DNA from: JAAUTT01 sp038213375 | GTDB taxonomy: Bacteria > Bacteroidota > Bacteroidia > Bacteroidales > JAAUTT01 | DNA length: 64,000 nt | Assembly: GCA_038213375.1 (NCBI GenBank) | Contig: JBBQTB010000011.1 | Coordinates: 1-64,000, forward strand | Reading direction: 5' to 3' | In this document: one piece after another, positions 28,034-37,130 of the stretch | How positions within the stretch are numbered: the stretch's first letter is position 1 | Layout of the letters: each line of letters opens with the position of its first letter | The notes under the pieces: model-generated | Seen by the model: the letters and a program-made list of their open reading frames with translations, nothing else | Database searches by the model: none | What the model was told of the DNA's origin: nothing | Position numbers and translations under genes: made by a program

Positions 28034-28444
28034 TTATTTGACTTGCTTATTTGCAATGATACTCAATGCAAATGCAGCTGCTGATGCAGCAAAAACAGAA
28101 TAGTCAAGTGGTGCTTTTATGCTTAATGAAAATGCCATTGATAATCCAAATAATAAAAGTAAAAAACCTGTTGCCTTAGCAAAAAGTGATGTTTTAAAAG
28201 TTGAAAGTAATACTAGTGCTAATCCAATTTCAAAAAATGTAGCCAATCCTCCTAAGAATTGAATAAATGAATGTGGAACTAATGGGTTTATTTTTTGTGT
28301 ATAGGCTAAAAAACTTTCCCAGTTTCCCCAAGCTGAAAGTTCTTTGCTCCAAAAACCAAACCTGTCGGCAACGGCAGATAAAAGACCTGCACTAATAGAA
28401 ATGCGTAAAAACCATTCTATAATTTTTGTTTCTGATCTTTTCAT
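28034..28444 (-). CDS. DoxX-like membrane protein
   Basis: A 136-aa protein with four hydrophobic segments, typical of the DoxX/TQO small-subunit-like family. Landmarks are LRISISAGLLSAVADRFGFW near the N-terminus and FLGGLATFFEIGLALVLL in the middle. Members are linked to oxidative or thiol stress, but the function here is unproved. It overlaps the stop of the GNAT gene upstream by a few bases, so the two are probably one transcript. Confidence 0.75.
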   Translation of the reverse strand: MKRSETKIIEWFLRISISAGLLSAVADRFGFWSKELSAWGNWESFLAYTQKINPLVPHSFIQFLGGLATFFEIGLALVLLSTFKTSLFAKATGFLLLLFGLSMAFSLSIKAPLDYSVFAASAAAFALSIIANKQVK

Positions 28445-28866
28445 AACATTGTTTTATTAAAGTGAAAGGCACTTATGGTAAAGTCTTCTTTAAAATATAA
28501 TTTGTGTGCTTTTGTTCTGGTATATCCGCTATCTAGTTGTACAGAAATACAGTTCTCTTTCTTAGCGATTTCGTAAATGTGTTTTAACAAATGTGAAGCA
28601 TATCCTTTTCCTCTGCAAGATTCCAGCGTAGATAAATCGTCTATATAAAGCATTTTGCCACAGTATAGCATTGTAAAAATTCGGTAACCTGCAATGGCAA
28701 CTGTTTTATTGTGTTCGTTAATATACAGTAAATTGTAACCTTCTTTTTGCATATTCTTTATTTCACTCACAAAAATTTCTTCTATTAACATAGGTCGTAA
28801 AAGATACATTACTTCCCAAGAAGAAGAAATCTCACTATCTGTTACCGCATTTTTAATTTCTACCAT
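28441..28866 (-). CDS. GNAT family N-acetyltransferase
   Basis: About 141 aa starting MVEIKNAVTDSEI; an in-frame ATG at 28950 would add 28 residues that do not look conserved. The acetyl-CoA loop is CRGKGYASHLLKHIYEIAKK (R/QxxGxG/A). The C-terminal HKLYFKEDF is the usual last GNAT block. The substrate is unknown. It is coupled to the DoxX-like gene by overlap. Confidence 0.78.
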   Translation of the reverse strand: MVEIKNAVTDSEISSSWEVMYLLRPMLIEEIFVSEIKNMQKEGYNLLYINEHNKTVAIAGYRIFTMLYCGKMLYIDDLSTLESCRGKGYASHLLKHIYEIAKKENCISVQLDSGYTRTKAHKLYFKEDFTISAFHFNKTML

Positions 28867-28950
28867 ATTTCTACTTGTTATTGGGTGTTTGTAAATACTT
28901 TCAGGCAATGAGCAAAGCTTGCTGCTGGGCTTGTATTCATTGAACATCAA

Positions 28951-29403
28951 ACCAGTAACCGCTTATGCATAAAGATATAAAAGTACAAGTTAATAAAAAA
29001 AAGTTCATCGATGTTTATCCAACCCGAGCAAATGCTGATAACGAAAAAATGCTTATTGGTTCAACGTTCAGCCAACCTTGCAGTAAACTCTATGTTTGCA
29101 GTAGTTGTATTTTTCATTTCACACTGATCGTGTGAATTCTTTATAATGCTAACTTAATGATTTAATGTCTTGAGCTATAAAATTTAAGTCGTTGTTGAGT
29201 TGATGTCTACTCAAAATCAGGTATTGATTCATCAGATTGAGTTTATTTATAGATATGATTTTACAATGACCACTAACGAAAAGGGCTTGGCGATGGAAGG
29301 GAATTTGAATTTAGTTTGCCCGTAACCGAAACAGATTGAAAAACTAAAGTTGAAGATAATAATTAAAAGTCAAATTATTAACGTCAAATCTATTGCCAAA
29401 CAC
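28951..29403. other. Gene-free decayed stretch
   Basis: About 450 bp of AT-rich sequence with no supportable frame on either strand and no clear repeat. It lies among pseudogenes and is probably degraded coding DNA. Confidence 0.4.
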
Positions 29404-29830
29404 CTAGTTAACGGTTTGTTGTTTTTCTTCGGCATGAAGTCCAACTTTGTTTCCTTTTGAGTCGATGATCACCGCAATATAACCTGCAAGAAATCTTGTT
29501 TTTGTGACAATAATTTTTCCGCCTGCCATTTCAACTTTGTCGAGAACAGTTTGAATAGACTGGCTTGCGTTAATATATACCATTGTGCCATTGCTTTAAG
29601 GTGAGTTTCTGTTGGTGTTTGTTAAAACGCCTGTCACCCTGCCTGATGTAGCGTGTATCACTTTAGAGTTAAAAGTAAAAAACAGGGCTTCATCCGCTCC
29701 ATCTTTGCGGTTTATCATTTTGATATCTAAAATTGTTTCGTAAAACATTTTGGCTTTTTCTATTTCAATTTTTGGAATTTCGAACCAATTTACAACAATG
29801 GTTTCTGAATCAATTTTTTTTTGTTTTTTT
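29404..29830 (-). pseudogene. VOC (glyoxalase-like) family protein, interrupted
   Basis: Reading on the minus strand gives IVVNWFEIPKIEIEKAKMFY, then FFTFNSKVIHATSGRVTGVL, an in-frame TAA, and after it MVYINASQSIQTVLDKVEMA and ending at TAG. This is a typical VOC half-domain pair in one frame. The nonsense codon and a poly-A tract at the start make it a pseudogene. Confidence 0.65.
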
Positions 29831-29847
29831 TGATTTTTTTGTATTGT

Positions 29848-30201
29848 TTATAATATTTCTACTTCTTCAGGAACTATAAAAAATATTGTACATCCATTTT
29901 CCGATTTTACGGAATGTTTGCAATCGGGAGGTGTGTGTAAATAGTCTCCCTTTGATAGTTTTGTTGTGTTGAAAAAGGCCTCGCCTTCCAATACAAAAGC
30001 TTCTTCTCCACCCGGATGGTTATGGTACGGATAGCTTGCACCGGCATCAAATTTCAACATAATGCAAGTTGCTCTTTTAACCTGTTCGTCGTATTTTAAT
30101 ACTTTAAAGGATATTCCTTTAGTATCAACTCCTGGTTCGTTTAATGGAACCCAATGTATTTCATTGGTTTTGATAATGTAATTTTCAAGTTCGGTTTTCA
30201 T
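29848..30201 (-). CDS. Cupin domain protein (ChrR-like)
   Basis: A 117-aa single cupin barrel. Metal ligands are visible: YPYHNHPGGEEAFVLEG (motif 1) and KGDYLHTPPDCKHSV (motif 2). Such small cupins bind metals and may act on oxidised substrates or serve as anti-sigma-like sensors. It starts one base before the DJ-1/PfpI gene ends, so they are likely one unit. Confidence 0.8.
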   Translation of the reverse strand: MKTELENYIIKTNEIHWVPLNEPGVDTKGISFKVLKYDEQVKRATCIMLKFDAGASYPYHNHPGGEEAFVLEGEAFFNTTKLSKGDYLHTPPDCKHSVKSENGCTIFFIVPEEVEIL

Positions 30202-30202
30202 T

Positions 30203-30910
30203 TTATTTGCATTTAAGTTTATTATTTAAAAGTTCGTCTTCAACGTGTTTCCTATGTGCAGGGCTTGTCATAAGTTCAAGCAAATCAAGCGAAGCAATGT
30301 AGCTTACAAGGTTGCCGTTCGACGATATTAATTTTCCATCATGCACAATTGCCACTTTTTTATCGTCCATAACCAGTAGCTTTGGATATTGTTGTTGTAA
30401 AGTTTCAGAACCTGAACAATATGTTACTACCTCTTTATTTTCGGCTATCCCCGACTCGCCCAGCATGAAAGCGCCCGCACAATGGCTTGCAATGTATTCA
30501 GTAGTTTTGTTTTGTTCTTTGATAAAATCAATAAGAACTTTATCGTTTGTCTGCTTTTCAGGATGATTCGAACTTGGTAATACCAGTACATTTAGTTTCG
30601 GCGTATTGGCGATGGTAAAATCGGGCAGTACTTTTAATCCCTCTTCGCTTTCGTAAACTTTGTTTTCAGCCGAAATAAGAATTACATTAAAAAGAGGTTT
30701 GCCGGTGGTGTCTTTTTTTGTAAAAACATCCATTGGGGCAACCACTTCATTGGTAATAAATTCATCAAAAATCAGAATACCAATGGTTGGTAATTCTGTA
30801 AGAACTTGCCTTGTCATTTCGTGATGGTTTAAGGGTGGTGATCTCAGTGAAATACCTGCCATTAATGATGTTAACACTATCATTGAAATGGCTCTTTTTA
30901 ATACTTTCAT
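30203..30910 (-). CDS. Exported DJ-1/PfpI family protein
   Basis: About 235 aa from ATG 30910, with a hydrophobic N-terminal signal (AISMIVLTSLMAGISLRS). The GATase1-like domain has PTIGILIFDEFITNEVVAP near its start and the nucleophile-elbow Cys in ASHCAGAFMLGESGIAE. It resembles the N-terminal half of AraC-type regulators such as GlxA/FtrA, but no HTH is fused. An AraC C-terminal remnant lies just upstream on the same strand. Substrate unknown. Confidence 0.78.
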   Translation of the reverse strand: MKVLKRAISMIVLTSLMAGISLRSPPLNHHEMTRQVLTELPTIGILIFDEFITNEVVAPMDVFTKKDTTGKPLFNVILISAENKVYESEEGLKVLPDFTIANTPKLNVLVLPSSNHPEKQTNDKVLIDFIKEQNKTTEYIASHCAGAFMLGESGIAENKEVVTYCSGSETLQQQYPKLLVMDDKKVAIVHDGKLISSNGNLVSYIASLDLLELMTSPAHRKHVEDELLNNKLKCK

Positions 30911-30991
30911 TTTAACAATTATTTGATAAAGCAAAAGTACATCCAGCTAAAATCTCAAAGAATAGACAAACCAGGAAAAACCATGTAAGGT

Positions 30992-31126
30992 TTACAAAGC
31001 AAGATTGCTTTTGTATGTTTTTGGGGACTGGTGGGTATGTTTCTTAAAAAAATTCGAAAAATAAAACGGATCAATAGGTAAAACACCTAATTGTTGTAAA
31101 AAGCCCAGTCGGTCAGTTTGAATTTG
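30992..31126 (-). pseudogene. AraC-family regulator, C-terminal remnant
   Basis: On the minus strand the frame reads GVLPIDPFYFSNFFKKHTHQ followed by SPKTYKSNLAL and a stop. This is the second helix-turn-helix of an AraC/XylS regulator (usual form GFxDPxYFSRxFKKxxGxSP). The first HTH and the rest are absent. It probably once regulated the DJ-1/PfpI-cupin genes downstream. Confidence 0.6.
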
Positions 31127-31446
31127 ACTTTTGATTATTTTTCCATCTTTAGATTAATAAATAGGATATCTAAGCGTATATACCTAAAAATTTATTTATA
31201 AAATCCGGAGGCACACATATGGAATATGTTGAAAGTCTAAACGATATGCCGGAGTGGAACAACGTTTTGAAAGATACAATAAGGTTTTACCATTTAGTTC
31301 ACAATCATGTCCATATCAAATTTGCCTTACAATACTTCATTATTTTTTTTAAGTTTGCGGAATTATAATAAATTGTTAAGCTTTCCGAAAGTTAAGTTTT
31401 AAAATAATCAAAATATTGATTATTAACTATATGTTATATTATCAAA
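31127..31446. other. Spacer before the sigma factor gene; possible 49-codon ORF
   Basis: A frame at 31219-31368 starts ATG after ggagg and reads MEYVESLNDMPEWNNVLKD onward for 49 codons. I do not recognise it; it may be a fragment. The remainder is AT-rich leader of the ECF sigma gene. Confidence 0.3.
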
Positions 31447-32040
31447 ATGAAGTCAGGGTTCTCGATTAATTCCGATTCGTACTTATGGGATGATTTTCGT
31501 AATGGGAATGAAAAAGCCTTTGTGAAGATTTACAGTGTTTTTGTGGAAGTTTTGTTTCAGTATGGAATGAAATTTACTCGTGATAGCCACTTGGTAAAAG
31601 ATTGCATCCAGGAACTTTTTATCGAAATCTATAGCAATAGACAAAATCTTGGACAAACCAATAACATCAAATTATATCTTCTTACGTCCCTAAAACATAG
31701 TGTGCTAAAAACGCTGCGCAATCAAAGCGTTTTCTCGTCTATTAACGAAATGGAAGCTCCATTTATGATAACTTATTCACATCATGAGGACATTGTAATT
31801 GAGGAGCATGCTATTAAAAAAACAGAAGCTATACAAAAAGCGTTAAATGAACTCACTCCTCGTCAAAAAGAGGCTGTTTATCTTCGTTTCAATACCGGCC
31901 TTTCCTATGATGAAATATGTGAGGCAATGGAAATGAATAACCAATCCGTTCGAAACCTTGTTTTTCGTGCCGTCGAAAAAATGCGGATTGTTTTATCTCA
32001 ATCGAATATAATACTATTATATGTTCTGAAAGGATGTTAG
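31447..32040 (+). CDS. ECF RNA polymerase sigma factor
   Basis: A 197-aa extracytoplasmic-function sigma factor, of the type paired with FecR anti-sigma factors in Bacteroidota. Region 2 includes DCIQELFIEIYSNRQNLG (about 55-72). Region 4 includes LTPRQKEAVYLRFNTGLSYD and the HTH around MNNQSVRNLVFRAVEKMR (about 135-180). Expected to be released when the TonB-dependent receptor senses its glycan, then to drive the susCD genes. It heads the locus, 209 bp before the FecR gene. Confidence 0.92.
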   Translation: MKSGFSINSDSYLWDDFRNGNEKAFVKIYSVFVEVLFQYGMKFTRDSHLVKDCIQELFIEIYSNRQNLGQTNNIKLYLLTSLKHSVLKTLRNQSVFSSINEMEAPFMITYSHHEDIVIEEHAIKKTEAIQKALNELTPRQKEAVYLRFNTGLSYDEICEAMEMNNQSVRNLVFRAVEKMRIVLSQSNIILLYVLKGC

Positions 32041-32249
32041 TTTTTTGTTTCTTAATGTATTTTGGTCTTCTTTTTATCTGATATTCTAAAATAACCTACG
32101 GGTTACCTCAAATTAAAATTTGCTTTTGCCTTATTTTTACTAATTTGTAACTTATTGAAAAACTGTGTTTATAGTGTCATTCGAAAAATAAATAAAAAAT
32201 AAGTGAAAAAAAGTGAGTACAAAAAGTGCATTTGTTTCTTATATGTAAA

Positions 32250-33458
32250 ATGGAAAATTGGATGAAAGAATACCAGTATCTTAAAAACTACAATATTCAA
32301 GATTTTTTAGATGACGATTTTTTCATTGATTGGGTTGTAAATCCAACGAATGAATCAAATCAATTTTGGAAAGGCTTTCTTCATTATTTCCCTGAGAAAA
32401 ATAGGGAAATCAATAACTCCAAGTCAATCATTAAAGCTTTCTATCCCATGGATAAAGAATTGTCTGCTTTTGAAAAAGAAGCGTTATGGAACTGCATCAA
32501 TGAATCAACAATCGGCAAAAAAACAAAACAAAGAAAACTTATCTACCAGATTGCAGCAGCCTGTGCCATTGTCGCCATCCTGAGTGGTTCGATTTATCTG
32601 TTTGTATATGAAGGTATGAACAAAGAAATCAATTATGCCAACATTAAGGCACCGGTTTCTGTTTCGGATGAGATAAAACTTATCATGGCTGATAGTTCTG
32701 AAATTAATATTTCAAAAAGTGAATCGGAGTTCAAATATGATTCCAATGGCAAGTTATTGGTGAATTCTCAACTACTCGATGTAAAAAAAGCACCGAACTC
32801 AAATGGCGCAAAGGCATTTAACCAATTGGTTGTGCCACGAGGAAAAAGGTCTAGTATTATTTTTTCCGATGGAACAAAGTTGTGGTTAAATTCTGGTAGT
32901 AGAGCTATTTATCCTGTGGAATTTGAAAGCCGAAAACGTGAAGTCTTTATTGAAGGTGAAGCATATCTTGAAGTAACCCATGATGAGGATCGACCTTTTA
33001 TTCTAAAAACCGATAAAATTGACATACAGGTATTGGGAACCAGTTTTAATATAAGTGCTTATCCTGAAGATAGAATGACTAATGTTGTTTTGGTTAGAGG
33101 AAGCGTGAAAGCAATGTTTAAAAATAAAAAAAAATGTTTACTTACTCCTAACCAGATGGTTATGTTTAATCAACAAACAGATAGGGTTGAAGTAAAAGCC
33201 GTTGATGTTTTTGAACATATTAGCTGGAAAGAAGGCTGGCTGCTATGCAACAGTGAAAAACTCGAAAATGTGTTTACGAAATTGTCAAGGTATTACAACC
33301 GTGAGATCAGGTTCGCTGACGAAAAAGCCAAGTCATTTCAACTATCCGGAAAACTCGATTTGAAAGACAATTTAGATCAGGTACTTCATATTATAAGCTC
33401 CACAGCGCCAGTAAGTGCAAAGATTATTAATGAACAAATTATAATTTCAAGTAAATAA
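32250..33458 (+). CDS. FecR-type anti-sigma factor
   Basis: About 402 aa from ATG 32250 (a longer frame adds MHLFLICK). The N-terminal cytoplasmic part would bind the sigma factor. A single membrane segment lies near 100-120 (QIAAACAIVAILSGSIYLFV). The periplasmic FecR domain has LVVPRGKRSSIIFSDGTKLW and LNSGSRAIYPVEF, and the C-terminal DUF4974 domain contacts the STN domain of the SusC protein. This gives the signal chain SusC - FecR - ECF sigma. Confidence 0.92.
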   Translation: MENWMKEYQYLKNYNIQDFLDDDFFIDWVVNPTNESNQFWKGFLHYFPEKNREINNSKSIIKAFYPMDKELSAFEKEALWNCINESTIGKKTKQRKLIYQIAAACAIVAILSGSIYLFVYEGMNKEINYANIKAPVSVSDEIKLIMADSSEINISKSESEFKYDSNGKLLVNSQLLDVKKAPNSNGAKAFNQLVVPRGKRSSIIFSDGTKLWLNSGSRAIYPVEFESRKREVFIEGEAYLEVTHDEDRPFILKTDKIDIQVLGTSFNISAYPEDRMTNVVLVRGSVKAMFKNKKKCLLTPNQMVMFNQQTDRVEVKAVDVFEHISWKEGWLLCNSEKLENVFTKLSRYYNREIRFADEKAKSFQLSGKLDLKDNLDQVLHIISSTAPVSAKIINEQIIISSK

Positions 33459-33517
33459 CTTTAAAAAAAGGAGCTTTATGGTAAGAGAAACATAAGACAA
33501 TTGTTTTAAAAAAAGAA

Positions 33518-33546
33518 GCCAGACAATACTAAGAATATTGTCTGGC
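33518..33546 (+). promoter_or_regulatory. Hairpin between fecR and susC
   Basis: gccagacaata and tattgtctggc form a perfect 11-bp stem with a 7-base loop, 57 bp before susC. No T-run follows. It could stabilise or attenuate the message, or be a regulator site. Confidence 0.55.
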
Positions 33547-33602
33547 CATAGCTTAAATCAGTATCGTTAGTAAACTAAACTAATTTTAAACTTTGTAAAT
33601 CT

Positions 33603-36600
33603 ATGAAAAAAAACGGATTTATGCACCGCCTTTGGCGAGGACATAGCAAACTATTCTTAATTATGAAACTATCTTTAGTATTAATAATTACATGTTTAAT
33701 CGAAGTGCACTCCGCAGGGTATAGCTATTCTCAAAGTACCCGATTGACCATTAATATGGAAAATGCAACCATCAAGGATGTTTTTGATGAAATTGAACAA
33801 TCCAGTAAGTTCATCTTTGTATATTATAACGATATTATCGCATTAGATACAAAAGTTAATATAGATATCAAAGATCGTACCATTGATAAGGTTCTTGATA
33901 AATTATTTGAGTCTACCGATAATTCTTACGAAATCCTGGATAGGCAAATCGTTATTAAGAAAAAAGTACAAAACTTATTTTTGTCTCAATTAAAAAACGA
34001 TTCCACAGCAGCAAGTCTTCAGCAAATAACCATTTCCGGAAATGTAACGGAAATTACCGGAGATCCGTTGCCAGGAGTAAATATTAAGATTGAAGGGACA
34101 ACCGTTGGCACAGTCTCCGGTCTTAATGGTAAATACACCATTAATGTTCCATCTAAAGAGTCAACGTTAACTTTTTCATTTATTGGATATCTTACTGAAA
34201 AAGTTGTTGTTGGAGATCGTAAGGTAATCGATTTACAAATGTCTCCCGATATTACTAATTTGGAAGATGTTACTATTGTAGCGTTTGCCAAACAAAAGAA
34301 AAACAGTGTAATGGCCTCCATTACAACAATTAAACCATCGGAATTAAAAGTTCCATCCAGTAACCTTACAACGGCACTCGCTGGAAGAATGGCAGGTATT
34401 ATTTCCTACCAACGCAGTGGTGAGCCAGGGCAGGACAATGCTCAGTTCTTTATTCGTGGGGTAACCACATTCGGTTACAAGAGTTCTCCTCTGATTCTTA
34501 TTGATGGTATTGAACTTACCACTGAGGATCTTGCACGTCTTCAAACCGATGACATTGCCAGCTTTTCTATTATGAAGGATGCTGCAGCTACCGCACTCTA
34601 TGGTGCCCGAGGTGCAAATGGGGTAATATATGTTACTACCAAAGAAGGGGTTGAAGGCCCTGCAAGATTTTCAGTTCGATTTGAAAACTCAATATCGAGT
34701 CCAACGCAGAAAATTGAACTTGCTGATCCTATCACATACATGAATATGCATAACGAAGCTGTTAGAACCCGTATGGGACGAGATATTAACGGTAATTTAA
34801 TTCTAACAGAACCCTTACCATATTCTCAGGAAAAAATTGACAAAACCCAGGCAGGTTTGGATCCTGTTTTATATCCTACAACCGATTGGTATAAAATGCT
34901 TTTAAAGGATCAGACTTCCAATCAACGGTTTAATTTCAATGCGAACGGGGGGGGTAAAATTGCTCGTTATTATATTGCAGGTACTGTAAATAGTAACAAT
35001 GGTAATTTAAGGACTGACGCAAAAAACAATTTCAATAATAATATTAAACTGAAGCAATATCAGTTGACTTCGAAGTTGAATATTAACTTGACCAAAACTA
35101 CAAAAGTTTTGTTCAACTTTAAAACTAGCATCGACAACTATACAGGACCTTTGCAAGGAGGTCAAGCCATTTACAATCAAATAATGCATACCAACCCGGT
35201 ACTTTTCCAGCCTTATTACGAAGCTGATGCTGAACATCAGTATACAAAGCATATTTTGTATGGAAACGACCCGAAGGGTACTATGTTTTATGCAAATCCT
35301 TATGCAGACCTTATGAAAGGTTTTAAGGAGTACAAAGAAGCTCGGGTATTAGTTCAAATTGAAATCAACCAGGACTTAAGCTCTCTTGTCGATGGTTTGT
35401 CTTTCAAATTATCAGGAAATGGAAATCAATATTCGTATTTTGAAATTACCAGACAAAGTGTACCTTATTATTATAAACCCACTAAAAATCCCGAAACTCA
35501 AGATTATACGTTAACAGAGCTTAATCCCGAAATAGGGCAGGAATATTTGAGTTACACTGAAGGTAATAAGAATGTGAGCACTTCGTATTATATGGAAGGT
35601 CTTTTGAATTATACCAAAACATTTAACGAAAAGCATCAGGTAGGTGCTATGCTTGTGGGTATTTTGCGCGATGAGCTAAAAGGAAATGAAGGTAGTTTAC
35701 AAAAATCTCTTCCTTACCGGAATGTGGGGCTGTCGGGTCGTTTTACTTATGGTTTTATGGATAAGTATTACTTCGAAGGAAACTTTGGATACAATGGTTC
35801 TGAACGTTTCTCGAAAAGCCATCGTTTTGGGTTATTCCCTTCTGCCGGCCTTGGCTGGATAGTGTCTAACGAGAAGTTTTTTGAACCTCTCAAAAAAACA
35901 ATTACCAAACTTAAGCTTAAAGGTACCTATGGGTTAGTGGGTAACGATGCTATTGGTGGTCCTGACGATCGATTTTTCTACCTTTCTCAAACAAACATGA
36001 ATGTTGGGGGTAGGGGTGCAATGTTTGGGAAGTTCTTTGATTATTACAAATCAGGAGTAACCATAAGCAGGTATGCAAATGATGAAATTAGCTGGGAGAC
36101 TGCAAAAAAAATGAACCTTGGTTTGGAATTGGGTTTGTTTAATAAGGCAACGCTTCAGGTGGATGCTTTTAAGGAACAACGGTCGAACATTCTTATGGAT
36201 CGTGTTACACTTGCAAGTATGGGTCTTCAGGCTGGTGTTCGTGCAAACATGGGCGAAGCCGAAGGCAAGGGGATTGATGCATCGCTTAATTATAATGTTA
36301 CTATAGGCCATAACTGGTGGATTCAGGCGATGGGCAACTTTACCTATGCCGTTAGTAAAATTACCAAAATGGAAGAACCTGATTATTCATCAACTCCATG
36401 GCGTTCGTCAGTCGGGCAATCCATTAAGCAGTATTATGGATATATTGCCGAACGATTGTTTGTTGATGATAACGAGGTCGCAAACTCTCCTGAACAGGCA
36501 TTTGGCGTGAAACCGATGGGTGGGGATATTAAATACAGGGATATTAATGGTGATGACAAAATTACCAATGCTGATATGGTTCCAATTGGCTACCCTACTA

Positions 36601-37118
36601 CTCCTGAAATTGTGTATGGTTTTGGTTTTTCGTTTGGGTACAAAACATTCGATTTTTCAGCTTTCTTTCAAGGCTTAGCCAGAGAATCGTTTTGGATAGA
36701 CTATTATTCTTCAGCTCCATTTCTTAATTATCATAAGGATGTTAATGATAATATCGCCCAGATTTATAATAACCAATTGTTAAAAACATGGGCTGATAGT
36801 TATTGGTCAGAAGATAACCGCGATCCTTATGCACGGTGGCCTAGGTTATCCACATCTGCTGTTCCTAATAACTCAGCTTCAAGCACATGGTTTATGCAGA
36901 ACGGGGAATTCCTTCGCTTAAAATCGATGGAAATTGGTTTTAGTTTGCCACAAAACTTTATTAAAAAAATTCGGTTAACTAAGTGTCGGTTCTATCTAAG
37001 TGGAACTAACTTATTAACTTTTAGTAAGTTTAAGCTATGGGATCCCGAAATGGGAGGCAATGGGTTAGGATATCCCGTTCAGAAGGTGATCAATACCGGT
37101 GTTTTAATTGACTTTTAA
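33603..37118 (+). CDS. SusC-type TonB-dependent glycan transporter with STN domain
   Basis: A 1171-aa outer-membrane porin. After a long leader with a hydrophobic segment (about 22-40) comes an STN (secretin N-terminal) domain at about 48-110, the part that signals to FecR. A carboxypeptidase-like Ig domain follows (ISGNVTEITGDPLPGVNIKI, about 143-215), then the plug with the SusC signature FFIRGVTTFGYKSSPLILID near 285, and the 22-strand barrel ending in LGYPVQKVINTGVLIDF. It sits 12 bp before susD and imports glycan fragments bound by the SusD lid. Target glycan not determinable here. Confidence 0.95.
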   Translation: MKKNGFMHRLWRGHSKLFLIMKLSLVLIITCLIEVHSAGYSYSQSTRLTINMENATIKDVFDEIEQSSKFIFVYYNDIIALDTKVNIDIKDRTIDKVLDKLFESTDNSYEILDRQIVIKKKVQNLFLSQLKNDSTAASLQQITISGNVTEITGDPLPGVNIKIEGTTVGTVSGLNGKYTINVPSKESTLTFSFIGYLTEKVVVGDRKVIDLQMSPDITNLEDVTIVAFAKQKKNSVMASITTIKPSELKVPSSNLTTALAGRMAGIISYQRSGEPGQDNAQFFIRGVTTFGYKSSPLILIDGIELTTEDLARLQTDDIASFSIMKDAAATALYGARGANGVIYVTTKEGVEGPARFSVRFENSISSPTQKIELADPITYMNMHNEAVRTRMGRDINGNLILTEPLPYSQEKIDKTQAGLDPVLYPTTDWYKMLLKDQTSNQRFNFNANGGGKIARYYIAGTVNSNNGNLRTDAKNNFNNNIKLKQYQLTSKLNINLTKTTKVLFNFKTSIDNYTGPLQGGQAIYNQIMHTNPVLFQPYYEADAEHQYTKHILYGNDPKGTMFYANPYADLMKGFKEYKEARVLVQIEINQDLSSLVDGLSFKLSGNGNQYSYFEITRQSVPYYYKPTKNPETQDYTLTELNPEIGQEYLSYTEGNKNVSTSYYMEGLLNYTKTFNEKHQVGAMLVGILRDELKGNEGSLQKSLPYRNVGLSGRFTYGFMDKYYFEGNFGYNGSERFSKSHRFGLFPSAGLGWIVSNEKFFEPLKKTITKLKLKGTYGLVGNDAIGGPDDRFFYLSQTNMNVGGRGAMFGKFFDYYKSGVTISRYANDEISWETAKKMNLGLELGLFNKATLQVDAFKEQRSNILMDRVTLASMGLQAGVRANMGEAEGKGIDASLNYNVTIGHNWWIQAMGNFTYAVSKITKMEEPDYSSTPWRSSVGQSIKQYYGYIAERLFVDDNEVANSPEQAFGVKPMGGDIKYRDINGDDKITNADMVPIGYPTTPEIVYGFGFSFGYKTFDFSAFFQGLARESFWIDYYSSAPFLNYHKDVNDNIAQIYNNQLLKTWADSYWSEDNRDPYARWPRLSTSAVPNNSASSTWFMQNGEFLRLKSMEIGFSLPQNFIKKIRLTKCRFYLSGTNLLTFSKFKLWDPEMGGNGLGYPVQKVINTGVLIDF

Positions 37119-37130
37119 TACGAACTGATT

